Shown piece by piece: positions 8,727-18,498 of a DNA stretch of 64,000 nucleotides. The stretch spans positions 28,146 to 92,145 of the forward strand of contig JAHDPO010000012.1 in NCBI GenBank assembly GCA_018434325.1, in the 5' to 3' direction. The translations under genes were made by a program, and so were the position numbers. The first letter of the stretch is position 1, and each line of letters opens with the position of its first letter. The stretch is from Clostridia bacterium (GTDB lineage Bacteria; Bacillota; Peptococcia; DRI-13; UBA5745). The notes under the pieces were generated by a model that was not told the origin of the DNA, did no database searches, and was given only the letters and a program-made list of their open reading frames with translations.

Positions 8727-10685
8727 TCAGACAACCTGCTCCGGCAGCAGCCTGTTTTTCCGGCTGCGTAAATATTGGGCTGTCAGAGCGCAACCGACGA
8801 GAAGAAAACCGGCAATATCCGTCGGCACATCCGGAATGAACATGAGCAAGCCCCCCGCAATGAATACCAACCTCTCCCATACCCTGCAGTTATCCAGCCA
8901 ATAATTCTCCAGACCTGCCGATAACGAGGTAACCCCTAGAATTGCAGTAGCAAATGCCCAGATCACGTTGATGCTTAGTCCATCCTGTAATAGAAATTCT
9001 GGGGAATAAACAAAGGTGAAGGAGACAATAAAACCGGCAATTCCCAATCGAAAGGCTGTCCACCCTACCTTGTTGGGGTTGGATTCGGCAATGGCGGCAG
9101 CGGTGAAGGCTGCCAGCGCAACCGGCGGTGTGATGTTTGAAAGGTTGGCCAAATAGAACACAAAGAAATGAGCCGGTAATTCCGGAACTCCCAACTTCAA
9201 TAGGGCCGGTGCAGCAATGGTCGCTGCAACAATATAGCAGGCCGTTGTTGGCAAGCCCATACCTAAAATGATGCAGGCTACCATAGTAAACAGCAGTGTC
9301 AAAAACAAGTTGCCGCCGCCCAGAAGCACAATACTGTCCGCCAGCCGCATGCCCAAACCGGTAAGGCCGGAAGCACCGATAATGAACCCCACAATGGCAA
9401 CTGCCATAACTACACTGATAGAGCTTCTGCTGCCGGCTTCCATTGCCCGCAGGAAACCGTTAAGGTTTATTCTGGTGTCCTTACGCAGCATGCTGGATAA
9501 GAGTGTAGCTACAATTGCATAAAAAGCCGACTTTGTTGCGGTTGCACCGGATATCAGCATCCAAACAATAACCACCAAAGGAATCAATAGATGGATCTTA
9601 GCTTTGACAATCGGTGCAAGCTCCGGCAGTTCCGACTTATCTACCCCCTTGATTCCACTGCGCATCGCTTCAAAGTGTACTTGCATAAGGCAGCAATAAT
9701 AGTACAATATTGCCGGAATAATTGCTGCAATCATCACTGTACGGTAAGGTAAACTGATAAACTCCGCAATTAGAAATGCTGCCGCTCCCATAACCGGCGG
9801 CATCACCGCGCCGCCTGTAGCGGCCACCGCCTGTACGGCGCCGGCAAAATGACTTTTGTATCCTACCTTTTTCATTAATGGAATCGTGAACGCCCCCATA
9901 GTTGCGCAGGTAGCCACAGGACTACCGTTAATCATGCCCATCAGTCCGCTGCCAATCACCGATACCTTGGCCGGCCCTCCCGGCTTGGTTCCGGCAATTG
10001 CCATGGAGAAGTCATTGATCATTGCGCCAAGGCCGGATTCTGCCAGAAAGCAACCGAACAACACGAATAAAATGATATAGGATGCCGCCACACCCAAGGC
10101 CGTACCAAAAATCCCATCGGTGGAGATATACATATGCTCGATGATTCTCGTGATGCTAAACCCGCCATGATTCAAGATACCCGGCATTTGCCTGCCAAAA
10201 TAACAATACAACAAGAATACCAATGCCATTGCAGGCAGGATATTTCCCAATACCCGGCGAGCTGCCTCAAAGATCACAATAATAGTGATTATACCGGCTA
10301 TATAGTCTTGTTCAACGATAGTTCCGCCTCGAACCATAATGACGTCTATATTAAAAAAAATATAGATGCAACCAAATAGGCTTAAAATAATAAATAAACA
10401 GTCTACTATGGTTGGTCTGTCCTTTCGGCCGCCCCGGTGAGAGGGATAAAGGATAAAGGTAAGCACAAGGGCAAAACATAGGGTCACCGATCTCTGCTTA
10501 ATGGAATGCAGTTCGCCGAATCCGCCGGTATATAGATGGAAAAACGACCAGATAATGCATAGGTACATAACGATCTTGGCCATTATGCTGATTTGGGGAT
10601 ATTTGCGAAATCGAGACTCCCGATCTACAGATTCTAATAATTCCTCTGTATTTTGAGCCTTGATTGTTTTACGTTTAAGAAACAC
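8727..10685 (-). CDS. TRAP transporter fused permease (4TM + 12TM, TAXI type)
   Basis: This 652-residue membrane protein has the DctQ-like small permease region in about the first 200 residues and the DctM-like large permease after it (GMGLPTTACYIVAATIAAPAL, and SPVATCATMGAFTIP). Fused permeases of this kind pair with TAXI-family binding proteins, here encoded immediately upstream (10706-11737). Uptake of an organic acid is driven by an ion gradient. The start is GTG at 10685 behind GGAGGAGATTCT. The gene lies between the SBP and the MBL gene in a single minus-strand operon, so the imported compound is probably the substrate of the downstream enzymes. Confidence 0.93.
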   Translation of the reverse strand: MFLKRKTIKAQNTEELLESVDRESRFRKYPQISIMAKIVMYLCIIWSFFHLYTGGFGELHSIKQRSVTLCFALVLTFILYPSHRGGRKDRPTIVDCLFIILSLFGCIYIFFNIDVIMVRGGTIVEQDYIAGIITIIVIFEAARRVLGNILPAMALVFLLYCYFGRQMPGILNHGGFSITRIIEHMYISTDGIFGTALGVAASYIILFVLFGCFLAESGLGAMINDFSMAIAGTKPGGPAKVSVIGSGLMGMINGSPVATCATMGAFTIPLMKKVGYKSHFAGAVQAVAATGGAVMPPVMGAAAFLIAEFISLPYRTVMIAAIIPAILYYYCCLMQVHFEAMRSGIKGVDKSELPELAPIVKAKIHLLIPLVVIVWMLISGATATKSAFYAIVATLLSSMLRKDTRINLNGFLRAMEAGSRSSISVVMAVAIVGFIIGASGLTGLGMRLADSIVLLGGGNLFLTLLFTMVACIILGMGLPTTACYIVAATIAAPALLKLGVPELPAHFFVFYLANLSNITPPVALAAFTAAAIAESNPNKVGWTAFRLGIAGFIVSFTFVYSPEFLLQDGLSINVIWAFATAILGVTSLSAGLENYWLDNCRVWERLVFIAGGLLMFIPDVPTDIAGFLLVGCALTAQYLRSRKNRLLPEQVV

Positions 10686-10705
10686 AGAATCTCCTCCAAA
10701 CTTAT

Positions 10706-11737
10706 TTATTGAATCAACCCCACTTCTTTATAGTAACGAAGAGCGCCGTCATGAAAAGGAGTTGGCATAAATGTCATAGCAGAAGCTGTATTTTCCAAGG
10801 TAATATTCCTGGATATTGCATGTGAGGTCACTAGATCATCATGCTTTTCGTAGAGCATTTTCGTCATCTGATATACCAATTCTTCATCCAGGGAGGAATC
10901 CAATAAAATCCAGTTTTCCTGACAAACTGTCAGAATATCATCTGCCTGATCGGGATAACTCCCCGCCTTGATTGTATACGGTGAATAGTAGGGCATATCT
11001 TTTGTGATTGCTTCTACTTTTTCTGCTTCAAGAGGGATAAGATAAGCACCGGCAGAACTGATCAGCTCCATCACCGCAGCATTAGGAACGCCGGTCAGGA
11101 TCAGGGCTGCATCCGTTTGCTCATTTTTCATGCGCTCAACAGCCCCATCAAAATTGACAAACTCCGGGCTGATATCATTACGGTCAATATAGTCCAAGTC
11201 ATAGTAGCGTAAAATTTCTCTTGCTGTGATTTCCGCTCCGCTGGCCATACCGCCAGGAACAAATTTTCTGCCCTTCAAATCAGCTAAGCTCTGAATTCCC
11301 GAACCTTTTCTGGCAACAAATTGATCTACGCTGGAAAACAGGTAGGCAACAGCCCGCAGGTTGGGATGGGGATTACCGGCAAATTCATTGATGCCATCAA
11401 CGGCGTAAGAGGTTACCCCTTCAACGACGAAAGCAATTTGTGCATCACCTTTGTCCATAAGCTGGATATTGTGAGCTCCGGCATTGGATGCCTGCGCCGT
11501 CACAACAATATTGTCAATATTGTTGTTCCATACCTGCGCAATAGCAGTCCCCAAAGGATAATATACCCCTGTGGAAGGACCGGAGGCGATATTCAGATAA
11601 ATCTTTTCTGCTTTCTGGTCGCCGGAACCGCTTGGGGCGACGTTGCCACTTTCATTACTGCTACTGCAGCCAACCAAAGTGCTGAACATGATTACGCTGA
11701 TTATTGTCAGCATTGCCCTCTTGTTTAGTCTAAACAT
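10706..11737 (-). CDS. TAXI family TRAP transporter solute-binding lipoprotein
   Basis: This 343-residue exported binding protein starts with a lipoprotein signal: FRLNKR, a hydrophobic segment, and the lipobox TLVGC. It has the TAXI-family opening (IYLNIASGPSTGVYYPLGTAIAQVW). The frame is open to 11776, but AGGGGGGAAATTT precedes ATG at 11737 and the signal peptide begins there, so 11737 is chosen. It is the first gene of the TRAP/Mo-hydroxylase/UbiD operon and lies head to head with the LysR gene. Characterised TAXI proteins bind organic acids such as glutamate and 2-oxoglutarate; the ligand here is unknown. Confidence 0.93.
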   Translation of the reverse strand: MFRLNKRAMLTIISVIMFSTLVGCSSSNESGNVAPSGSGDQKAEKIYLNIASGPSTGVYYPLGTAIAQVWNNNIDNIVVTAQASNAGAHNIQLMDKGDAQIAFVVEGVTSYAVDGINEFAGNPHPNLRAVAYLFSSVDQFVARKGSGIQSLADLKGRKFVPGGMASGAEITAREILRYYDLDYIDRNDISPEFVNFDGAVERMKNEQTDAALILTGVPNAAVMELISSAGAYLIPLEAEKVEAITKDMPYYSPYTIKAGSYPDQADDILTVCQENWILLDSSLDEELVYQMTKMLYEKHDDLVTSHAISRNITLENTASAMTFMPTPFHDGALRYYKEVGLIQ

Positions 11738-11839
11738 AAATTTCCCCCCTATCATTTTCGGCTGTGTTATGCCCAATATCTATGGCTTTCCTTACTTCTT
11801 CCTCCCTTCAAAGAATTTCTTCCCCTCTGCCGGCGCTCC

Positions 11840-11875
11840 TTGTAAATCAATGCTGATATGCTATAATTACAGTAT
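11840..11875 (+). promoter_or_regulatory. lysR promoter with overlapping LysR-type operator
   Basis: TTGTAA (11840-11845), 16 nt, then TATAAT (11862-11867) read toward the LysR gene. An imperfect palindrome ATGCTATAA-TTACAGTAT (11858-11875; 7 of 9 positions paired) covers the -10 and fits the T-N11-A shape of LysR-type binding boxes. The position predicts autorepression of lysR and control of the divergent TRAP operon. Confidence 0.6.
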
Positions 11876-11902
11876 TATTCTTACTCCAATGGAGGTGCTT
11901 TT

Positions 11903-12802
11903 TTGCGTATTACCCAGCTTTCCTATTTTGAATCGGTTTGCCGATTGGGTAGTGTGACTAAAGCCTCAAAAGAGCTCCATGTCTCGCAGCCTACTATTTC
12001 CATGGCCATCAAGGAGTTGGAGATGGAGTTTGGGGTAAACCTTTTCAACCGCTGCCATAAGCGATTATCTCTGACCGAGGAAGGTAAACTCTTTTACCGG
12101 GAAGTCAAGGATCTGCTGGAGCGGTTGGATCATTTGTCTGTAGAAATGAAAAAGCTGGGGCTAAACAACCGAAGCATCCGGGTGGCGATGCCGCCAATTA
12201 TTGGCGCTTTTTTATTTCCTTCTATCTTTAATAGCTTTCGATTAAAGCATCCGGATTTGCAGATTATTATTCGAGACTGCCATTACACGGATGCTTGTCA
12301 GGCTCTTGAGAACGGACTTGTGGATTTCTCCGTGATTATCGCCAATTCTGACGAGCATAAACACTATTCATCACTGGATTTGCTGGAGACTAAGCTCTGC
12401 TTATGTGTCAACAAAACATCTCCCCTGGCCAATAAAACGATGGTCCGTTTGCGTGATCTTTCTGATGAACCTTTGATTCTGATGCGGTATGGCTCTTTTC
12501 AGCATACGAAGATCAGCACCTATTTCCATGATTTTGGCCTTACGCCAAATATTGTGCTGTATTCCAGTCAACTTTACACCATTTTCAACAACGTTGCTGA
12601 AGGCTCTGCCAGCGCTTTTCTGATTCAGGAAATGGCGGATTTGCATCCGGCCTGTAAAGGCATTCCGATCTATGAGTCTCTTTCCCTAAAAATTCAATTG
12701 CTTTGGAAGGATGACCTGACCATTAATAAACGATTCTCTTTATTGATCAACCACTTGAAAGAGGTTGATTTCGCCTCTCATTTCAAGAAAATTCAATTAT
12801 AA
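11903..12802 (+). CDS. LysR family transcriptional regulator
   Basis: This 299-residue protein has the standard LysR layout. The N-terminal winged helix-turn-helix (residues 1-60, with SVTKASKELHVSQPTISMAIKELE) is followed by a periplasmic-binding-protein-like effector domain. TTG start at 11903 behind GGAGGTGC. It is divergent from the TRAP/Mo-hydroxylase/UbiD operon, with 165 bp between them, so it is most likely the substrate-responsive regulator of that operon. Length and motif match the family with no gaps. Confidence 0.93.
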   Translation: MRITQLSYFESVCRLGSVTKASKELHVSQPTISMAIKELEMEFGVNLFNRCHKRLSLTEEGKLFYREVKDLLERLDHLSVEMKKLGLNNRSIRVAMPPIIGAFLFPSIFNSFRLKHPDLQIIIRDCHYTDACQALENGLVDFSVIIANSDEHKHYSSLDLLETKLCLCVNKTSPLANKTMVRLRDLSDEPLILMRYGSFQHTKISTYFHDFGLTPNIVLYSSQLYTIFNNVAEGSASAFLIQEMADLHPACKGIPIYESLSLKIQLLWKDDLTINKRFSLLINHLKEVDFASHFKKIQL

Positions 12803-12861
12803 AACAAGTTATCATTTATTGTATTTATGCCGTATACTTATCTTATTGGTTGTCTGAAAAA

Positions 12862-12891
12862 TTGTAAAATACAAATAATTGATGATATAAT
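12862..12891 (+). promoter_or_regulatory. Promoter-like pair in the lysR-groEL intergenic region
   Basis: TTGTAA (12862-12867), 18 nt, TATAAT (12886-12891). No coding sequence follows before the terminator at 12996-13049. The pair could drive the candidate small RNA below. Confidence 0.45.
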
Positions 12892-12896
12892 AAACA

Positions 12897-13049
12897 CTGC
12901 CTATCAATTATTGGGGCCGGAGAATATTTCGGAAAATGATGGATATGAAACAATAGGCAGCATCTCCATTGTTGACTGGTTCAGAGCATAAAAATAAGAG
13001 AGATCTGCCACAAAGTTTACTCAACCCATGGCAGATCTCTCTTGTTTTT
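12897..13049 (+). ncRNA. Candidate small structured RNA
   Basis: A promoter-like pair lies just upstream. The predicted transcript starts with CTGCCTAT (12897-12904), which pairs perfectly with ATAGGCAG (12953-12960) and encloses a CCGGA...TTTCGG inner stem. It ends in a 15-bp terminator hairpin with a GTTTTT tail. There is no open frame of note. I could not match it to a riboswitch or known RNA family. It could instead be an untranslated relic plus the shared lysR/groEL terminator. Confidence 0.35.
12996..13049. terminator. Bidirectional rho-independent terminator between lysR and groEL
   Basis: A perfect 15-bp stem (12996-13010 with 13029-13043, 18-nt loop) is followed by GTTTTT on the plus strand and ATTTTTAT on the minus strand, so it can stop transcripts from both sides. 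Confidence 0.9.
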
Positions 13050-13071
13050 AAAATTTTTCTACGCTTAGGGC

Positions 13072-14709
<1,638 letters not shown>

Positions 14710-14809
14710 TCAATCCTTTCGATATATAAGGTATTTTTATCTGCTGCATCATTAAGCGCCTCTGCTCCGGTGCTTAGGCCTCTTAGCCTTGGGCTCCGGA
14801 CTGGCGCCT

Positions 14810-15100
14810 CTACAGAATAGCGTGGACGTCCCGCTCGTTGAGGATGAGATACTCTTCCTCGTCAATTTTGATCTCAGTGCCGCCGTATTTGCTGTAAAGC
14901 ACCTTGTCTCCTACTTTGACTTCCATAGGAATTCTGGTACCGTTGTCCAATACCCGGCCGCTGCCTACTGCCAGGACTTCACCCTGCTGAGGCTTTTCTT
15001 TTGCTGTATCGGGCAGCACAATGCCGCTGGCCAATTTCTGCTCAGCACTGATGGGCTTTACCACCAATTTGTCACCAAGGGGCTTGATCTTCAGGTTCAT
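14810..15100 (-). CDS. groES: Co-chaperonin GroES
   Basis: This 96-residue Hsp10 co-chaperonin begins [20 protein letters not shown]. The mobile loop region ([20 protein letters not shown]) and the C-terminal [13 protein letters not shown] are intact. It caps the GroEL cavity. AAGGAGGT precedes ATG at 15100. It is the first gene of the groES-groEL operon, directly downstream of the CIRCE operator, so heat-shock control by an HrcA repressor is expected. No hrcA is in the window. Confidence 0.99.
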   Translation of the reverse strand: MNLKIKPLGDKLVVKPISAEQKLASGIVLPDTAKEKPQQGEVLAVGSGRVLDNGTRIPMEVKVGDKVLYSKYGGTEIKIDEEEYLILNERDVHAIL

Positions 15101-15151
15101 TAAAATACCTCCTTAAAATAAATAAATTATTATTATATATTTTTCGAGTTA

Positions 15152-15178
15152 TTAGCACTCATCTAAGTTGAGTGCTAA
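15152..15178 (-). promoter_or_regulatory. CIRCE operator (HrcA binding site)
   Basis: A perfect TTAGCACTC-N9-GAGTGCTAA inverted repeat lies about 52 bp upstream of groES. This is the full CIRCE consensus bound by HrcA. Confidence 0.98.
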
Positions 15179-15188
15179 TGCAGTTTCT

Positions 15189-15217
15189 ATGATAGCTTTT
15201 CAACCTGAAATTGTAAA
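15189..15217 (-). promoter_or_regulatory. groES-groEL promoter
   Basis: On the minus strand TTTACA (15212-15217) and TATCAT (15189-15194) are 17 nt apart. Transcription would begin a few bases before CIRCE, so HrcA bound there would block initiation or early elongation. Confidence 0.7.
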
Positions 15218-15391
15218 GAGTTGATTTTAGCCAAAATAGACGATTTTTACGCAATAATCGCTGTTTATCTCCTTTTTTCTTTCATTTTGATCCGCTTTGC
15301 TTTTCCAGGTCTTCCCGCGTTATCTTCAGCCAGACCTAGTTTGGCCATTTTCCCTGATTTGGATACGTTTTCCTGCCGCTGCCGGCAAAAT

Positions 15392-15440
15392 AAAAAGCCG
15401 CTTCCATCAATGGCAGTGCCATCAACGAAAGCGGCTTTTT
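15392..15440. terminator. Terminator downstream of ridA
   Basis: A long hairpin has outer arms AAAAAGCCGCTT (15392-15403) and AAGCGGCTTTTT (15429-15440) and partial pairing inside. It is flanked by T runs on both strands and serves the minus-strand ridA gene ending at 15465. Confidence 0.85.
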
Positions 15441-15464
15441 CAGTGAAGCTCTATGTGATTAAAG

Positions 15465-15926
15465 TTATTTAACCTTAACGATCATTTCCACTTCGCAAGG
15501 CACATTCAAAGGCAGCTCATTGACGCCGACGGCGCTTCTGGCATGAACGCCTTTATCGCCGAAGAGCTGGCCCAGGAACTCGGAAGCGCCATTGATAACT
15601 TTGGGCTGGCCGTTGAAGCCGGGGGCGCTGCTGACGAAACCGACAACTTTGATGATCTGCTCTACATTGTCCAGGTCGCCGGCCAGATCTTTAACGATGG
15701 CCAGGCAATTGAGGGCGCAGATTTTAGCGGCTTCATAAGCATCCTCGGGGGAGCATTCGCCGCCGACATGGCCTTCGTAAGCCAGTTTGCCGTCAACAAA
15801 AGGCACCTGACCGGAAGTATAAATGTAATTGCCATCTTTTACACCGGGTACGTAAGCAGCCACGGGTTTGGCAACGCTGGGAAGTTTGAGGCCCATTTCA
15901 GCAAGTTTGTTTTCAATCTGAGACAT
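15465..15926 (-). CDS. RidA/YjgF family protein
   Basis: This 153-residue member of the RidA superfamily (COG0251) has GNYIYTSGQVPFVDGKL near the N-terminus, AGDLDNVEQIIKVVGFV, and HARSAVGVNELPLNVPCEVEMI at the C-terminus. The last segment includes the conserved arginine (HARSAVG) that in RidA binds the imine/enamine carboxylate. It is longer than typical RidA (about 128). Family members hydrolyse reactive enamine/imine products of PLP enzymes or act in specific catabolic steps. ATG at 15926 is chosen over an upstream TTG because AAGGAA sits 9 nt before it. It has its own promoter (16009-16037). Confidence 0.9.
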   Translation of the reverse strand: MSQIENKLAEMGLKLPSVAKPVAAYVPGVKDGNYIYTSGQVPFVDGKLAYEGHVGGECSPEDAYEAAKICALNCLAIVKDLAGDLDNVEQIIKVVGFVSSAPGFNGQPKVINGASEFLGQLFGDKGVHARSAVGVNELPLNVPCEVEMIVKVK

Positions 15927-16008
15927 GGTCAATCATTCCTTTCAAGAATAAAATTTATCGGGTAAGCTTGTACAAAAAATGGTAATAAGCTCTTGCCAAC
16001 TAAAGTTT

Positions 16009-16037
16009 ATTTTACCGTCGTTGTAAGCTTTCGTCAA
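16009..16037 (-). promoter_or_regulatory. ridA promoter
   Basis: On the minus strand TTGACG (16032-16037) and TAAAAT (16009-16014) are separated by exactly 17 nt, upstream of the RidA start at 15926. Confidence 0.7.
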
Positions 16038-16119
16038 CCTCTTGAGGCAAGAATGTGGGATTTTTGTCCCAGCCAGAAGGCTCCAACTCATTTTTAGAGA
16101 CAAGAGCTACAGCATCTCA

Positions 16120-16148
16120 AAGAGCCACTCCTCAACAGAGCGGCTCTT
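16120..16148 (-). terminator. Weak hairpin after the FAD oxidoreductase gene
   Basis: AAGAGCC (16120-16126) pairs with GGCTCTT (16142-16148), with further inner CTC/GAG pairing. Only a short T run follows on the minus strand. It lies just past the stop at 16163. Confidence 0.4.
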
Positions 16149-16162
16149 CGGATAAACCTTAT

Positions 16163-17443
16163 TTAGCAAACTTTTTGGTCGTAGATGCCTTCCAAACCGG
16201 CTTCTTTGACTTTGGCCTTGATCGCTTCCACATCGGTGCTGTACAGACCCAGCTCCTGCATTCTCTTGAAGTACACGGAACCGGAGAAAGTGTATTTCAG
16301 GGTGATGCCCTCTTCGGTACGCATCTGCTTGCCTACATGGTCGATGGCATCGCCGATGGCCAAACTGGTAGGAATCTCGATCAGCTCTTTGCCGCAGATG
16401 TAACGTACAGCATTGGCGCCGGCCAGCTGACCGGTAACGATGGCTTCCGTATGACCTACCAGCAGACCGGCTTTCTCGCCGCCGCAGAAGAGGTTGTCTA
16501 CGCCTTCCACCTTCAGGTTGTTGTCCCGGTGGGAAACTGCCATGTAACGCATGGAGTTGCCTTTGCCGCCGCTGTAGGGATCTTCAAAACGGGCGGTTTC
16601 AAAGCCGGGGATCTGACGCAGATTGTCAATGGGATAGTAAGGAGTCATCAATTTGGCATGACCGGTATCCAACAGGATAACGTTCTGTTCAAATTCGGGT
16701 AAAGCATACTGCTGGCAGGCTTTTTTGCCCAGAACGCCGGATTTCCGCAGATGCTCGGGAATGGGGATAACCGCTACGCCTTTGGCATTCAGTTCATTGC
16801 AAATCTCATCGGACAGAGATTCTTTGAACAGTTTGCAGGAACCGGACATGGCGCCGAAGGAACCGTCGCCTTTTTTGCCCATGAATTCTTTAGCGCCGGC
16901 TTTGCCAGCCAGGCTGACACGGGGGCCGTAGGAGGGGCAGCGCAGTACGCACATGGCGCAGCCGTTGCCGTATTTGGAGCAATTGCCCTGGGGACCGGCA
17001 GTACCGGTACAATCAACGAATACGTCGCCTTCATAGACCGTGCCGTCTTCGGTCTTTACGGCTTTGATGGTCTGACCATCCATCACTACATCAGAAAAAC
17101 GGGCTTCCAGATGAAATTCCACACCAGCCTCGGTCAGCTTCTGCTGCACGGCAGGCTCAATTTTAGCAATGTCATAAAGACTGGCATGCTTATGACCGGG
17201 GAACTCCATATTGCGATGACGGGAGCAAGCATCGGTAGCGTCAAACAGCTCGTTGCCGCCCATGGCGATAGCTTCCTCAGTAGCAGTGAAACGTCCGTTG
17301 TTCCTCATGATGCCGCCTACCAGGCCTGTACCCAGCAGCATGTCGCATCTTTCCAGCAATGTAACTTCAGCGCCGGCCTTTTTTGCCGTAATAGCAGCCG
17401 CACAACCAGACCATCCACCACCAACAACTACAACCTTAACCAT
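16163..17443 (-). CDS. FAD-dependent oxidoreductase with Cys-rich insert
   Basis: This 426-residue protein begins with a dinucleotide-binding motif (VKVVVVGGGWSGCAAA, GGGWSG at 8-13) followed by VTLLERCDMLLGTGLVGG. A four-cysteine stretch around NCSKYGNGCAMCVLRC suggests an Fe-S or redox-active Cys site. A second FAD-contact motif (NLFCGGEKAGLLVGHTEA) lies near the C-terminus. The layout resembles GidA/TrmFO-like or FAD-dependent dehydrogenases of anaerobes, but I do not recognise a characterised relative. ATG at 17443 is preferred over ATG at 17455, which has no spacing from the AGGAAAGG site. It lies 62 bp downstream of the unknown protein 17506-17946 and upstream of ridA; the three probably work together. 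Confidence 0.8.
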   Translation of the reverse strand: MVKVVVVGGGWSGCAAAITAKKAGAEVTLLERCDMLLGTGLVGGIMRNNGRFTATEEAIAMGGNELFDATDACSRHRNMEFPGHKHASLYDIAKIEPAVQQKLTEAGVEFHLEARFSDVVMDGQTIKAVKTEDGTVYEGDVFVDCTGTAGPQGNCSKYGNGCAMCVLRCPSYGPRVSLAGKAGAKEFMGKKGDGSFGAMSGSCKLFKESLSDEICNELNAKGVAVIPIPEHLRKSGVLGKKACQQYALPEFEQNVILLDTGHAKLMTPYYPIDNLRQIPGFETARFEDPYSGGKGNSMRYMAVSHRDNNLKVEGVDNLFCGGEKAGLLVGHTEAIVTGQLAGANAVRYICGKELIEIPTSLAIGDAIDHVGKQMRTEEGITLKYTFSGSVYFKRMQELGLYSTDVEAIKAKVKEAGLEGIYDQKVC

Positions 17444-17505
17444 TTTTAGAACCATCCTTTCCTTACCCTTAAACTTTGCATTATTACTTTTTTATCAATT
17501 AAACC

Positions 17506-17946
17506 CTATGCCTTTTTTACAATCCGTACCTTGTCCCCCAGCTCCAGCCCCAGCTCAGCGCCGGGCACCCTCTCTTCCGCTTTAATGACAACATTCAGGT
17601 GATTGGGCATATGAGTCTCATCGAACCCGGCAATACGTCCCACGCATTTGTCACCAATGGTGATTTCATCGTTGACGGCCACCACTGTGGCTTTAGATAC
17701 CTCGAAGAACCCCCAGTAAGCAATTTGATTTACTTCGGCGCCAGGCTTGGCGTCCTGTTCGTCGGTAACGATCAGTTCATGAATATCGCCAACCAAAAAA
17801 GCCCGGGAAGGCGGCGTCATCAATTGCAATCCCCGGTTTTCAAATTTACCGTCCAACACCACACAAAGCTCGCCTTCGCATTCTTTCTTTTTAAAATAAG
17901 GATCTTTCTTGAACATACCGGTTTTGTAAGGATCAACTACAGCCAT
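17506..17946 (-). CDS. Conserved hypothetical protein of about 146 residues
   Basis: I do not recognise this protein with certainty. It is soluble, acidic and beta-rich with no signal peptide. It contains two similar stretches that look like small beta-barrel modules (DEITIGDKCVGRIAGFDETHMPNHLN and ELGLELGDKVRIVKK). ATG at 17946 follows AAGGAGGT by 8 nt; the frame extends to 17964 without better support. It is the first gene of the group with the FAD oxidoreductase and RidA. A 10-bp palindromic hairpin (17968-17988) lies in its 5' untranslated region close to the ribosome binding site. Confidence 0.75.
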   Translation of the reverse strand: MAVVDPYKTGMFKKDPYFKKKECEGELCVVLDGKFENRGLQLMTPPSRAFLVGDIHELIVTDEQDAKPGAEVNQIAYWGFFEVSKATVVAVNDEITIGDKCVGRIAGFDETHMPNHLNVVIKAEERVPGAELGLELGDKVRIVKKA

Positions 17947-17967
17947 TTTCGCTACCTCCTTCATTTT

Positions 17968-17988
17968 CTCCTCATCATTGATGAGGAG
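17968..17988. promoter_or_regulatory. Perfect palindrome in the 5' UTR of the hypothetical gene
   Basis: CTCCTCATCA-T-TGATGAGGAG forms a 10-bp stem with almost no loop, directly upstream of the AAGGAGG site of the gene starting at 17946. On the plus strand it is followed by CTTTTTG and could also act as a terminator, but no plus-strand gene precedes it. Confidence 0.45.
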
Positions 17989-18305
17989 CTTTTTGTCTCT
18001 AAACGTGTATATTCTTTTTTTATAATCAGAATCCTGCTTTTGTATACATTATGCGAGTAAAAAAAACCTGTGGGCCGGTATCAATATTTAATGCTCAAAT
18101 TTAAGCATTTCTATACACATTGTCCAGGAAGTTATGGCCAATGCAAATGAAATGCAACTACACTTCTACCCTGAATTATGCCGAAAAAAATAAAAAAATG
18201 CATTAACGTATGTTATGAAATGCACAAGGTGCCGCCGCATAAATTCGCGACAGCACCTTGCACAATCTGTTAATAATGGCTTGACTGCACCTTATACTAT
18301 TCTAC
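17989..18305. other. Noncoding stretch upstream of the hypothetical gene
   Basis: No gene is supported. It contains an inverted repeat AATGCT-N8-AGCATT (18090-18109) and an imperfect CAAGGTGC/GCACCTTG hairpin (about 18223-18259). The promoter of the group starting at 17946 should lie here, but no clear -35/-10 pair is seen. Confidence 0.5.
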
Positions 18306-18495
18306 GATTAAAATATTCCATATTTTAATCTGGCAATTCTTGACTGCCACTGCGCCAAAGGCGCAGGCAGAATAGCATATATGCCAATCTGCGTGGGCAA
18401 AGCCCACTATAGCTATTTATGTGGGCTTGCCCACTGCCGCACTCTGTGCGGCAAATGAAAAACTAAAGGTTTTTCATTGCAGATTAGTATTAATC
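18306..18495. repeat. Row of consecutive short hairpins 3' of tsaD
   Basis: Seven stem-loops occur within 190 bp: GATTAAAATA/TATTTTAATC (18306-18330), CTGCGCC/GGCGCAG (18350-18366), GTGGGC/GCCCAC (18393-18407), GTGGGC/GCCCAC again (18421-18434), GCCGCAC/GTGCGGC (18436-18452), AATGAAAAAC/GTTTTTCATT (18454-18478) and GATTA/TAATC (18482-18495). All arms are perfect. Confidence 0.75.
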
Positions 18496-18498
18496 CGG

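Noticed and set aside
16055..17449. Two long plus-strand ORFs antisense to the FAD oxidoreductase
   Set aside because: The minus-strand frame has clear FAD motifs and a good start; the plus-strand frames are shadows.
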